Made by a program: the position numbers and the translations under genes. This document shows, piece after piece, positions 35,704 to 44,548 of a stretch of 64,000 bases of DNA. The notes beneath the pieces were generated by a model. The model was not told the DNA's origin. It made no database searches and was given only the letters and a program-made list of their open reading frames with translations. Source of the DNA: Albibacterium sp963696875 (lineage in GTDB: Bacteria > Bacteroidota > Bacteroidia > Sphingobacteriales > Sphingobacteriaceae). Each line of letters begins with the position of its first letter. The stretch's first letter is position 1. The stretch covers positions 248,001 through 312,000 of the forward strand of contig CAVOLQ010000003.1 in NCBI GenBank assembly GCA_963696875.1, written 5' to 3'.

Positions 35704-36705
35704 TTAAAGATGATTATTCATCACTAATACAGCAGAATTCCCTTTTAGCATTCCGCTTTTGAAAATTAGGATGGCTTCATTCGCTTTTTCGAGTGGAAAT
35801 AATTCTACATTAGCATAGATAGGAACGTCTTTTGCTAATGTCAGAAACTCTTCCCCATCTAAACGAGTAAGATTGGCAACAGATTTAATAGAACGTTCCT
35901 TCCACAAGATTGTATACGGGAAACTGGGAATATCACTCATATGAATCCCTCCACAAATTACCATTCCTCCCTTGTCGGTATTTTTTAAGGCCTGAGGAAC
36001 CAGTTCGCCAACGGAAGCAAAAATGATGGAGGCATCCAGCTTTACAGGTGAAGGCTGAGTAGAATCGCTCGACCATTTAGCACCAAGTAGTAAGGCGTTT
36101 TTCTGTTTCTCAACATCTCCCTTATTAGTAAAGGCGTAAACTTTTTTTCCTTCAAAAACAGCTAGTTGTATTAATAGATTGGCAGCAGCACCGAACCCAT
36201 AAAATCCGATATTTTCAGCACTTTTAGGAATCATATGATAAGCCCGATACCCAATTAATCCAGCACACAAAAGTGGAGCATATATAGGGTTATCAAATAG
36301 CTCATCTAATAAAAAGCAAAATCGTTCATTCGCCAAAGTATATTCAGCATATCCTCCATCAATAGTATATCCTGTAAATTGAGCGAAATCACATAAATTC
36401 TCTTGTCCTCTTTTACAATATTTACATTTGCCGCACGTATATCCCAACCATGGAATGCCAACTAAATCCCCAATTTTCAATGTGGTGACTCCACCGCCAA
36501 GTTTGGCTACCCTACCTATGATCTCGTGGCCTAAGATCAGTGGAAGTTTAGGTTCAATCAATTCTCCATCGACAATGTGTAAATCTGTTCTGCAGATACC
36601 GCAATATAAGACTTTCACTAATACTTTTAATGGATCAATAGATGGAACAGGAACCTCCTTTAAAATCAATGGATTGCCAACAGATTCAAAGACCATTGCC
36701 TTCAT
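35704..36705 (-). CDS. Zinc-dependent alcohol dehydrogenase, MDR family (333 aa)
   Basis: Catalytic zinc ligands are Cys in YCGICRTDLHI, His-Glu in GHEIIGRV and the distal Cys. The structural zinc is bound by CGKCKYCKRGQENLC. The NAD(P) fold starts GFYGFGAAANLLIQLAVFEG. It is close to AdhP-type enzymes that oxidise alcohols or reduce aldehydes, with NAD(H) or NADP(H). Length is typical for the short AdhP branch. Upstream lies a 287-nt spacer to the universal stress gene. Confidence 0.9.
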   Translation of the reverse strand: MKAMVFESVGNPLILKEVPVPSIDPLKVLVKVLYCGICRTDLHIVDGELIEPKLPLILGHEIIGRVAKLGGGVTTLKIGDLVGIPWLGYTCGKCKYCKRGQENLCDFAQFTGYTIDGGYAEYTLANERFCFLLDELFDNPIYAPLLCAGLIGYRAYHMIPKSAENIGFYGFGAAANLLIQLAVFEGKKVYAFTNKGDVEKQKNALLLGAKWSSDSTQPSPVKLDASIIFASVGELVPQALKNTDKGGMVICGGIHMSDIPSFPYTILWKERSIKSVANLTRLDGEEFLTLAKDVPIYANVELFPLEKANEAILIFKSGMLKGNSAVLVMNNHL

Positions 36706-36992
36706 CTTTTTTGGGTTTTTTATTTTATATGAAAAACTTTACACCTCAATATTTACATTTTTAATAAAAAAAAGTTTTTATTAAAATAACAGAACAGCGG
36801 ATATTGAATGAAAACATTGTAAAAAATTAAGGTTGACCTGTTTTCGGAGATCTTGGTACAGTTGAAACTCTAAATAGGTTGGTTTTAGATTTTAGAAAAG
36901 AGGGATTGTAAAAATTATTCCATTGGGATTAGTATCTCAGAAATAAATAAATTAGAGCATATTTTTCATGAGTAAACGCAATTTGCTTGAGC

Positions 36993-37835
36993 TTATTTAT
37001 TATGTGCAATAAATAGCAACGTTCCTAATTCTCTTAATAATATGTCCGCCATGCTTGTTTTAAATTTTCTGGAAAAATCACTTCGTCGATAAGCTCCTAA
37101 TACAACCAGCGCAGTTTCACCGAAATTTTGAAAATGTTCAATGATCTCTTCAGTAACATTACCATTCTTAACGGTATAAGTTACCGAAGAGAAATGCCTT
37201 TTAATAAATTCTCTCATCAATTTATTATCTGGTAACCGTTCTTTCGCCATAAATTGATCTCTTACCGTAAAAACTTCAATAGGGACATTTAGCACATTAT
37301 CAAAAATATAACTGAAAGACTTTATTGCATATACAGAAGATGGACTTCCATCGTAAAGTAAAACTACTTTATCAATGGGCCTAACGATATTGGGCACTAC
37401 AAGAACGGAACATTGAACATCACGAAGCAATTCTTTCATGAACTGGGTAGGTGATTCATCCGATTTTCTCTTAAAGTCATCATTTTCATTGATGATGATA
37501 AGATCTGCGAAAATACTCTCGTGTAGCAGCTCCTGCAAAGCAAAGCCTTTATCTCTATGAATTGAGAAATTCAATTTTGCTTTTTCACAAGCTTTTTGGA
37601 ATTTCATAGCTGCCTCACCTCTCATTTTTTTATCTACTTCATTCAAGTCGTTGATTAACTCCTTTGCTTTTTCAGAAGTTTCCAAAACATGGTAAATATT
37701 ATAATTATGATAAAGGAAATCTTCAATAAAAATCCCTACCAAATGAGCATTGGCCAGTTTCGATAATTGAATCGAATACTCCAAGGTGCTGTCAGACATT
37801 TTGAACCCATCGAAAACCGCTATAAATTTTTTCAT
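36993..37835 (-). CDS. Tandem universal stress protein (280 aa)
   Basis: Two UspA-like halves. The first begins KKFIAVFDGFKMSDSTLEYS and ends with ADLIIINEND. The second begins VDKVVLLYDGSPSSVYAIKS and ends with GETALVVLGAYRRSDFSRKF, where the GxxxR(9-10)S/T ATP loop is only partly kept. Cytosolic. It is followed leftward by the alcohol dehydrogenase and sits just downstream of the P-type ATPase (59-nt gap), so a shared transcript is likely. Confidence 0.88.
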   Translation of the reverse strand: MKKFIAVFDGFKMSDSTLEYSIQLSKLANAHLVGIFIEDFLYHNYNIYHVLETSEKAKELINDLNEVDKKMRGEAAMKFQKACEKAKLNFSIHRDKGFALQELLHESIFADLIIINENDDFKRKSDESPTQFMKELLRDVQCSVLVVPNIVRPIDKVVLLYDGSPSSVYAIKSFSYIFDNVLNVPIEVFTVRDQFMAKERLPDNKLMREFIKRHFSSVTYTVKNGNVTEEIIEHFQNFGETALVVLGAYRRSDFSRKFKTSMADILLRELGTLLFIAHNK

Positions 37836-37894
37836 GGAATGTTAGTCTTTAGAATAGTAACCGTTTTTTTTTATTATGGTTTTGCTATTTTGCA

Positions 37895-40486
37895 TTAATA
37901 ATGAAGGGTTATCCGCAGAGATGACGGGGATCTATGAAAAACCACTTTCTCGATTCCCACTGCGAAAAACACTAATGAGGAAGCAAGCCCGATTCCTATA
38001 AACTCAAACCATGATAATCTCTGGGTATGAAAAATAGGTTGTAATATAGGAGTAAAGGTTACTGCAAATTGTAGAATGAAGGTTATGAGTACGGATAGAA
38101 TAAGAGGCTTATTAGCAAAAAAATCACTTGTAAAGATTTCTCGTTTTTGAGAACGAATAGCGAGTAGATGGCCCAGCTGGCTAAAACAAAGCACATTAAA
38201 AACAATTGTTTGCCAATGTAGACCATACTTTATTGCTATAGTCTGAGCAGATAAGGTAATGGCTGCCATAAGGATACCTACCCAGATAATGTGAAACCCT
38301 CTTCCTTCCGCAAAAACACTTTGTGATGGCGGTCTCGGTGGCCGGTTCATTATATTTTCTTCTGCTTTTTCGTAAGATAAAGATATTGCGGGCAGACCAT
38401 CTGTAACTAGGTTTATCCATAATATTTGTATGGGTAAAAGCGCTATTGGAAGGCCTAAGAGTGGTCCTATCAATAGCGTCCATAATTCACCGGAGTTGGA
38501 TGACATTAGGTATTTGATAAATTTGAGGATATTATCATAGATTCTTCTTCCTTCTTTTATTGCCTTTATAATCGTAGCGAAATTATCATCTAGCAAAATC
38601 ATATCCGATGCTTCTTTGGAAACATCCGTCCCCGTAATTCCCATGGCAATGCCAATATCGGCTCTTTTTAATGAGGGTGCATCATTAACTCCGTCACCTG
38701 TCATTGCCACAAAATCGCCTTTTTTTTGAAGATTTTTTACTATCCTTAACTTTTGTTCGGGTGAAACTCTAGCGTATACCTTAGCCTTTTCTACGATCTC
38801 TAAAAATTGATCATCATTTAATGCAGCCAATTCCTGCCCCGTTATTACAATATCATTTTCGTCGCTTAATATCCCGATTTTCTGTGCAATAGTTTTTGCA
38901 GTTAATGGATGGTCGCCAGTTATCATTACAGGAACTACACCGGCGATTTTACATTCTTCAATGGCCGCGTAAACTTCGTCGCGAGGCGGATCGATCAGAC
39001 CCGCTAAACCTAAAAATTGCAGATCTGACTCCTGAATTGTAGGGTCAGGATTTTTAGGCAGCTCTTCCCAATAGCGATAGGCAAACCCTAGTAATCGCAG
39101 CCCGTTCAATGCCATTTCATCCAATTGATTTTCTAAAGGCTGAACGTCAATACCTATGCATTTTTGCAGTAAGATATCGGGTGCACCTTTTGTGAAAGAG
39201 ATTATTCTATCCTTATAACAGTGGAAAGTGGTCATCAATTTACGTTCTGCATCAAAAGCTATTTCGGCTAATCTTGGTAATATATTGGAGTGTATTTCTT
39301 GCTCCTTAGCTGTTTTAAGCAATGCGATTTCGGTACTGTCGCCTCTTACATTCTCATTGTCTATGGCATCGTTGTTCAGTGCAAATGCATATAATAACAT
39401 CACAATATCTTCTTGATCTTTTGCGGAAGACAAGGCTTCCTTGTTGTAGAGCTGGCCGTTGACAAATACTTGCTCTACATGCATTTTATTTTGGGTTATA
39501 GTTCCTGTTTTATCGGTACAGATATAACTGACCGACCCTAGGGTTTCCACTGCGGTTAGCTTTCTGATGAGACAATTGATCCGGATCATTCTTTTTGCTG
39601 CCAATGCAAGAGATATGGTAATAACAGCCGGTAAAGCTTCAGGGATCGCTGCAACAGCTAACGAAATACTGGTGAGGGCTAATGTTAATAAATCATCATT
39701 TCGAAACCAACCGAAAATAAAAAATAGGACACAAAGGAATAGCACTATTAAAGTAAGCTTTTTCCCGAACGAAACCATGCGTTGCTGCAAGGGGGTAAGG
39801 GTCTCTTCTTCTTGCAGCATTTTTGCAATATTGCCTAATTCTGTTTCCATTCCGGTAGCAACCACCAAACCGCTACCTCTACCATAAGTAACAAAAGTGC
39901 CTTTGAAAGCCATGTTTATTCTATCACCTATGGGCAAATCGTCTAAATCTAGTTTATCAGAAACTTTATCTATCGCATGAGATTCACCAGTAAGAGAGGC
40001 TTCCTCAATTTTTAAATTGTGAGATTCTATAATTCGAATATCAGCTGGCACTGCATTTCCAGCCTCAAACAATATTAAATCTCCCGGTACCAATTCTATT
40101 GAGGATAGCTGCGTAATGTGCCCATCTCTAAAAACCTTTGCCTGAGTGGTGGCCATTTTCTTTAAAGCCTGCATTTCTTTTTCGGCGCGATATTCTTGAA
40201 CGAACCCGATTAGCGCATTGACTACCAGTATGAAAATGATTGCGATAGCATCAACAAGATCTCCGACAATTCCAGATATAAGGGCGGCAATGAGTAAAAT
40301 AAGAATCATTACATCTTTAAACTGAGACAATAGAATATTGGTTATACTTTTCCTCTTAGCTTCTACTAATTCATTAGGGCCTATTTCCTCTAATTTATTC
40401 TTCGCATTTAAAGTACTTAAGCCTTGCTGGTTGGGGGTTTTCAGCAGGTCGAAACTTTCTTGTATGCTCAATGTATGCCAATGCAC
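37895..40486 (-). CDS. Calcium-type cation-transporting P-type ATPase (863 aa)
   Basis: P2-type ATPase in the inner membrane. The actuator motif is LTGES, the phosphorylation site is CTDKTGTITQNKM, ATP-site residues lie in KGAPD, and the hinge is MTGDGVNDAPSLKRADIGIA. M4 has AAIPEALPAVITISLALA (PEALP) and M6 has NLVTDGLPAISLS, both matching Ca2+ (or Mn2+) pumps. Length and ten helices are standard. First gene of a leftward run with the universal stress protein. Confidence 0.92.
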   Translation of the reverse strand: MHWHTLSIQESFDLLKTPNQQGLSTLNAKNKLEEIGPNELVEAKRKSITNILLSQFKDVMILILLIAALISGIVGDLVDAIAIIFILVVNALIGFVQEYRAEKEMQALKKMATTQAKVFRDGHITQLSSIELVPGDLILFEAGNAVPADIRIIESHNLKIEEASLTGESHAIDKVSDKLDLDDLPIGDRINMAFKGTFVTYGRGSGLVVATGMETELGNIAKMLQEEETLTPLQQRMVSFGKKLTLIVLFLCVLFFIFGWFRNDDLLTLALTSISLAVAAIPEALPAVITISLALAAKRMIRINCLIRKLTAVETLGSVSYICTDKTGTITQNKMHVEQVFVNGQLYNKEALSSAKDQEDIVMLLYAFALNNDAIDNENVRGDSTEIALLKTAKEQEIHSNILPRLAEIAFDAERKLMTTFHCYKDRIISFTKGAPDILLQKCIGIDVQPLENQLDEMALNGLRLLGFAYRYWEELPKNPDPTIQESDLQFLGLAGLIDPPRDEVYAAIEECKIAGVVPVMITGDHPLTAKTIAQKIGILSDENDIVITGQELAALNDDQFLEIVEKAKVYARVSPEQKLRIVKNLQKKGDFVAMTGDGVNDAPSLKRADIGIAMGITGTDVSKEASDMILLDDNFATIIKAIKEGRRIYDNILKFIKYLMSSNSGELWTLLIGPLLGLPIALLPIQILWINLVTDGLPAISLSYEKAEENIMNRPPRPPSQSVFAEGRGFHIIWVGILMAAITLSAQTIAIKYGLHWQTIVFNVLCFSQLGHLLAIRSQKREIFTSDFFANKPLILSVLITFILQFAVTFTPILQPIFHTQRLSWFEFIGIGLASSLVFFAVGIEKVVFHRSPSSLRITLHY

Positions 40487-40827
40487 TATAGTTTATATTA
40501 ATTGAGAATGCTGTTCCAGGTCAATTTAATTTACCAGATTAAAGATTAACATGTGGTCGGAAATAAAGTTTGTAGCTATGAATTCCACAATGTCGGACTA
40601 ATTGCATATAATAGATTAGTAAGCATTGATCTCATTGATTTATGAGATTTTTCGATATATTTATAATTAAATTTAATGATAATGAAACCATCATGAGCTT
40701 TGCAAAGTACACAGACTAAGATGGTCTTAGCAAAACGATCTCTTGAACGCAGCAAAAAAATAACTCCCTAAGATTTTAAACAGGGATGGAAGGTCTGAAG
40801 CCAATAAATAGCCATTAAAAACAACCT
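40487..40827. other. 341-nt divergent intergenic region with a structured repeat
   Basis: Holds promoters for the P-type ATPase (leftward) and the CNNM gene (rightward). At 40682-40697 it has the 16-mer ATGAAACCATCATGAG also found at 32706, followed by two small hairpins: CTTTGCAAAG, and CTAAGA-TGG-TCTTAG. No coding frame is evident. Confidence 0.5.
40682..40731 (+). repeat. Hairpin repeat, copy 2
   Basis: ATGAAACCATCATGAG, then CTTTGCAA, matches 32706 onward for about 23 bases with one indel. ACCATC here can pair with GATGGT further on, and the inner segments fold separately. Being in two unrelated intergenic sites, it may be a dispersed element. Confidence 0.5.
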
Positions 40828-42096
40828 ATGGAATTTTTGATTATTGCAGCACTCATAATTCTTAATGGGATTTTCTCGATGAGTGAGATCGCTTTGGTGT
40901 CTTCGAGAAAATTTAAATTGGAGGCAGATGTTAAAAAAGGAAATAAGAATGCCCAGAAGGCACTTGATTTGGCAAATAAACCCAATACTTTCCTTTCTAC
41001 AGTGCAGATAGGCATTACCCTCATCGGCATCCTTACCGGTATATTCAGTGGCCAATCCTTAACCAGGGATTTAACCATTTTCATTTCTAAAGTTTCAATT
41101 TTATCCTCTTATGCAGACTCCTTAGCTGTAGTTACCGTAGTGGTTGTCATTACCTATCTTTCTATCGTCTTTGGAGAACTTATTCCAAAAAGATTAGGGC
41201 TTAGCGCACCCGAAAAAGTGTCTTCAATGGTAGCTGGCCCTATGATGGTGCTCTCTGCCGTAGCGAAACCAATAATTTGGCTGCTGGCCAAAACAAATGA
41301 CTTCTTTCTAGGTCTATTTGGCATAGAAGAAAAAGAAGATGGTATTATTACGGAAGAAGAAATAAAAGCTATCATACAACAAAGCACAGAGGAAGGAGAA
41401 ATTCAGGAAATAGAACAGGAAATAGTTTCAAAGGTTTTTTCTTTAGGAGACCGTAAAGCGGGAGAGCTCATGACCCATCGTAATCATCTGGTTTGGTTTG
41501 ACCAAAAAGATACTTTTTCTGAAATCAAAGCCAAAGTAGATGCGGAACCACACTCGGTATATCCAGTATGTGATGAAAACGTAGATAACCTAATTGGGTT
41601 GATCTCATTAAAACAGCTTTTCCGAGAAGGCATTGGAGATCGGGAATTTGTGATAGGCGAACATTTGTTTGAACCGATATATGTTCCAGAAAATATGGCA
41701 GCGTATAGGGTATTAGAGCATTTTAAAGCTGGTAAATTACACAACGCCATCGTCGTAGATGAATATGGCTCCTTGCAAGGAATCATCACTATTGATGATG
41801 TTATGGATGAGTTGATCGGTGACAGCATAGAAGGAGAGGCCCTTGAATATCGAATTATACAACGTAATGAGAACTCATGGCTAGTGGATGGCCAATTTCC
41901 GTATTTCGAATTGCTTGAATATTTTCAAATTCCTAAGGCGAATACAGTGCCCTTTGCAACTGTAGGCGGATTGGTTATTTCCATTATTAATCGAATACCT
42001 GTTACGGGAGAGAAGATTGCTTGGGAAGGGTATGAGTTTGAAATTGTGGATATGGATGACCACCGAATCGATAAAATCCTTATATCGAAGCTTTGA
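40828..42096 (+). CDS. CNNM/CorC-family protein with DUF21 and CBS domains (422 aa)
   Basis: The DUF21 membrane domain occupies 1 to about 190 (EFLIIAALIILNGIFSMSEI; VVVVITYLSIVFGELIPKRL). A CBS pair follows at about 205-330 (LMTHRNHLVWFDQKDTF; IVVDEYGSLQGIITIDDVMD). The C-terminal CorC/HlyC domain is at about 340-422, ending FEIVDMDDHRIDKILI. The family is linked to Mg2+ (or Co2+) efflux; the old name hemolysin is not supported. Inner membrane. Confidence 0.9.
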   Translation: MEFLIIAALIILNGIFSMSEIALVSSRKFKLEADVKKGNKNAQKALDLANKPNTFLSTVQIGITLIGILTGIFSGQSLTRDLTIFISKVSILSSYADSLAVVTVVVVITYLSIVFGELIPKRLGLSAPEKVSSMVAGPMMVLSAVAKPIIWLLAKTNDFFLGLFGIEEKEDGIITEEEIKAIIQQSTEEGEIQEIEQEIVSKVFSLGDRKAGELMTHRNHLVWFDQKDTFSEIKAKVDAEPHSVYPVCDENVDNLIGLISLKQLFREGIGDREFVIGEHLFEPIYVPENMAAYRVLEHFKAGKLHNAIVVDEYGSLQGIITIDDVMDELIGDSIEGEALEYRIIQRNENSWLVDGQFPYFELLEYFQIPKANTVPFATVGGLVISIINRIPVTGEKIAWEGYEFEIVDMDDHRIDKILISKL

Positions 42097-42159
42097 GCTA
42101 ATCTAAAAAAATAAAATAATTGTCAAATATTTCACTTATTTCTGCTATACAAATGGAAT

Positions 42160-43020
42160 TCATAAGCTTTCTTCTTTGAACAATAACAACGGTAAATGGA
42201 TGTGATAGGTGAGTTTTTTGGTAAGACTATCGTGAAAGAGCTTCTCAAAGAAGCCATAACGTTTAGGTACAGCAATTACCAATTGAATATGATTATCGTT
42301 AGCAAAATTCATTATTCCCATTGCAATATCTTCGTTATCAATATAGTGATATTCGGGTTTCTCGTTAGGCCATAACTGAAGTAGCTTTTGAAGCTTTTCT
42401 ATTGTTTCTGAGTTAAAACGTTCTTCATTATGACTTACATTTAAGATCGATAGTTTTGCCCCTAGTTTATCTACTATGCGTTTTATTGCGACTATAGGTG
42501 TGTTCTTTGAAACGTTTTTGAGATCACATGCAAATACAATTTTTTTAATAGTCTTAAAAGACGTGCTTTCTGGAATAACCAGTAAAGGAACAGTAATTAT
42601 TTTGGTAAGACGAACAGTATTGCTTCCTAGAAGTGTCTGTTCTACTGCACTTTTCCCAGCAAAACCCATCACTATAAGTCCAACGGACTGGTCTTGGTGA
42701 AAGCTTTTTACAATAACATCTAAAGGTCGGTGATCAATATAAGTCTTTATTGCTATCAATCTATCTACCCAGCCTCTGAGCTCAATTTTTAAAGTTTCTA
42801 GCTTTGCAAGGTATCGTTGATGCACCTGTTCTTCATGCATAATATTTTGTAGGTGAACTTCCATTGTGGATGGAACATGTTCAGAATAACAGATTAATAG
42901 ATGAGTAGCATGCAATTGCATGGCTAAGGCTGCAGCATAATTTGTAGCATTTACAGCTGCATCAGAGAAGTCAGTGAAAATGAGTATTGTTGAAATACTG
43001 GTTTCTGCTGAATTTGTCAT
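42160..43020 (-). CDS. Tandem universal stress protein (286 aa)
   Basis: Two Usp halves. The N-half is STILIFTDFSDAAVNATNYA with a well-kept ATP loop, GLIVMGFAGKSAVEQTLLGS followed by NTVRL. The C-half begins IKKIVFACDLKNVSKNTPIV and lacks the loop. Together with 36993-37835 it makes two such proteins around the ion transport genes. It converges with the CNNM gene; a 252-nt spacer separates it from the sigma factor. Confidence 0.88.
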   Translation of the reverse strand: MTNSAETSISTILIFTDFSDAAVNATNYAAALAMQLHATHLLICYSEHVPSTMEVHLQNIMHEEQVHQRYLAKLETLKIELRGWVDRLIAIKTYIDHRPLDVIVKSFHQDQSVGLIVMGFAGKSAVEQTLLGSNTVRLTKIITVPLLVIPESTSFKTIKKIVFACDLKNVSKNTPIVAIKRIVDKLGAKLSILNVSHNEERFNSETIEKLQKLLQLWPNEKPEYHYIDNEDIAMGIMNFANDNHIQLVIAVPKRYGFFEKLFHDSLTKKLTYHIHLPLLLFKEESL

Positions 43021-43222
43021 AATAGGATGCGCTATTTATTTAATTTGTTTCTGAATAAAAACAGACAATACAAGGAAAGGTTTTATATACAATCGAACCT
43101 GTTTAACACCGAAAGCAACTTCAATTTTTCTTTTTTTTATTCGTTTTGCAAGCGGAACCAAAGTACTATCTTGCTAAATGAGGACGTCAGAAAAAAATAT
43201 TTTTCCAAAAGTGTGATTTTTT

Positions 43223-43251
43223 TTGACTGTCGTACACTAATAAAGTATTAG
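43223..43251 (+). promoter_or_regulatory. Sigma70-like promoter for the sigma-factor operon
   Basis: TTGACT and TATTAG are separated by 17 nt, 22 nt before the GTG start. This resembles the general bacterial consensus more than the Bacteroidota TTTG-type -7 element, so confidence is modest. Confidence 0.4.
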
Positions 43252-43272
43252 AATAAAAAATTGTAAGGTATA

Positions 43273-43779
43273 GTGGATAAAAAAGAACAATTCATTACGG
43301 CATTAAAAGAAAATGAAGGATTTATTTACAGGCTTGCATCGGCTTATACCAATAGTATAGATGATAAGCACGACTTAGTTCAGGAGATAATCTACCAGCT
43401 TTGGAAGTCGTTTCAAACTTTTCGGCAACATTCAAAACTAAGCACTTGGGTATATAGAGTCGCTTTAAATGTTGCAATTTATCAATACAAAAAGTCTAAG
43501 AAAAGTGTAGAAACAGTTCCGATTACTGAGCAAGTTTTGAATTACCGCGAAAATACAGGTAATGAAAATGATGAGAAATGGAAAGTGCTTAAACAGCAGA
43601 TTGAAAATTTGAACTTCCTTGACAAAGGGATAATAGTGCTTTATTTGGATAATAAAAGCTATGATGAAATTGCAGAGATCATTGGGATTTCTAAAAGTAA
43701 TGTGGGAACAAAATTGTCAAGAATAAAAGAAAAATTAAAACAACAAACAATAAAAAATTATAGTTATGGAATTAAATGA
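43273..43779 (+). CDS. ECF-type RNA polymerase sigma factor (168 aa)
   Basis: Region 2 is YTNSIDDKHDLVQEIIYQLW followed by KSFQTFRQHSKLSTWVYRVA. Region 4 is GIIVLYLDNKSYDEIAEIIG followed by ISKSNVGTKLSRIKEKLK. It starts at GTG, with AAGG about 8 nt upstream (GTAAGGTATAGTG). The next gene overlaps its end by 14 nt and encodes a membrane protein, so the pair looks like a sigma factor with its own regulator. Stimulus unknown. Confidence 0.88.
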   Translation: MDKKEQFITALKENEGFIYRLASAYTNSIDDKHDLVQEIIYQLWKSFQTFRQHSKLSTWVYRVALNVAIYQYKKSKKSVETVPITEQVLNYRENTGNENDEKWKVLKQQIENLNFLDKGIIVLYLDNKSYDEIAEIIGISKSNVGTKLSRIKEKLKQQTIKNYSYGIK

Positions 43780-44359
43780 TTTAAAAAATACTTGGGACGC
43801 CCAAAACAATAACACAGAACAACAAAATTTAACATCTAAGTTATTTGACCAAATGACAGAAAAAAAATATAAGTCAAAGATTGACAAAATAGCCTATCCT
43901 GAAATAATTGGAAGCTTGATTTGTTTAATTACAGCTGTAATTATTGGCATCAACTTTAATAAGTTGGATACAACTTTTTTGCAAGGGGTTGGAGTTTTAT
44001 CGATACTTTTATTATTGACATTATCAATAATTAGTTTCATAAGTCTACGACAACTAACTATGGTTGCGGATTTAAGCAAACCTTATGCAGAAGTACTAGA
44101 AGCATTTGCAATTCAAAAATTAAAATTTTATAAATTGCAAAAAATAAACATCACATTGTGTTACCTATTATTAGTAACCATAACTATTTTATTGTTAAAG
44201 CTTTTTTATGGCAGAGACATTACGGATAGTAAATACTTTTGGATACTCTCCTTTACCATTGGATATATATTTTTATTATTTTTCTCTACCTATGTTTTCA
44301 AGTTTTATAAAAAGACATTAACGCAAACAAAAGAACTGCTGCAAGAGTTACGACCCTAA
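43766..44359 (+). CDS. Membrane partner of the ECF sigma factor, possible anti-sigma (197 aa)
   Basis: A hydrophilic N-terminus (about 45 residues, MELNDLKNTWDAQNN) is followed by four membrane helices in two pairs (about 47-63, 72-93, 126-146 and 155-175). No zinc-binding anti-sigma motif (HxxxCxxC) is present. Translational overlap of 14 nt with the sigma gene suggests that it regulates it by membrane sequestration. This is inferred from position only. Confidence 0.7.
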   Translation: MELNDLKNTWDAQNNNTEQQNLTSKLFDQMTEKKYKSKIDKIAYPEIIGSLICLITAVIIGINFNKLDTTFLQGVGVLSILLLLTLSIISFISLRQLTMVADLSKPYAEVLEAFAIQKLKFYKLQKINITLCYLLLVTITILLLKLFYGRDITDSKYFWILSFTIGYIFLLFFSTYVFKFYKKTLTQTKELLQELRP

Positions 44360-44548
44360 CATAACATAACACAACACATCAGATTCGGTTTTGAGTCACC
44401 GCCTGACGATCGTATTGATGTCAACAGGCAAACAAATGGACAATAAAACGTGTTAACAAAATAACCTTACTGAAAAACAATTCAGCTAATGGTAAATATT
44501 TACTTAAGGCTGTTGAATTGCTGACAGAAAACGAGTAAAAACCAAAAC

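Noticed and set aside
41154..41828. Leftward frames opposite the CNNM gene
   Set aside because: Ser/Pro/Thr-rich shadows of a well-supported gene.
43027..43251. Seventy-four-codon frame between the universal stress gene and the sigma factor
   Set aside because: Low-complexity Phe/Asn composition, no domain, and it runs over the likely promoter.
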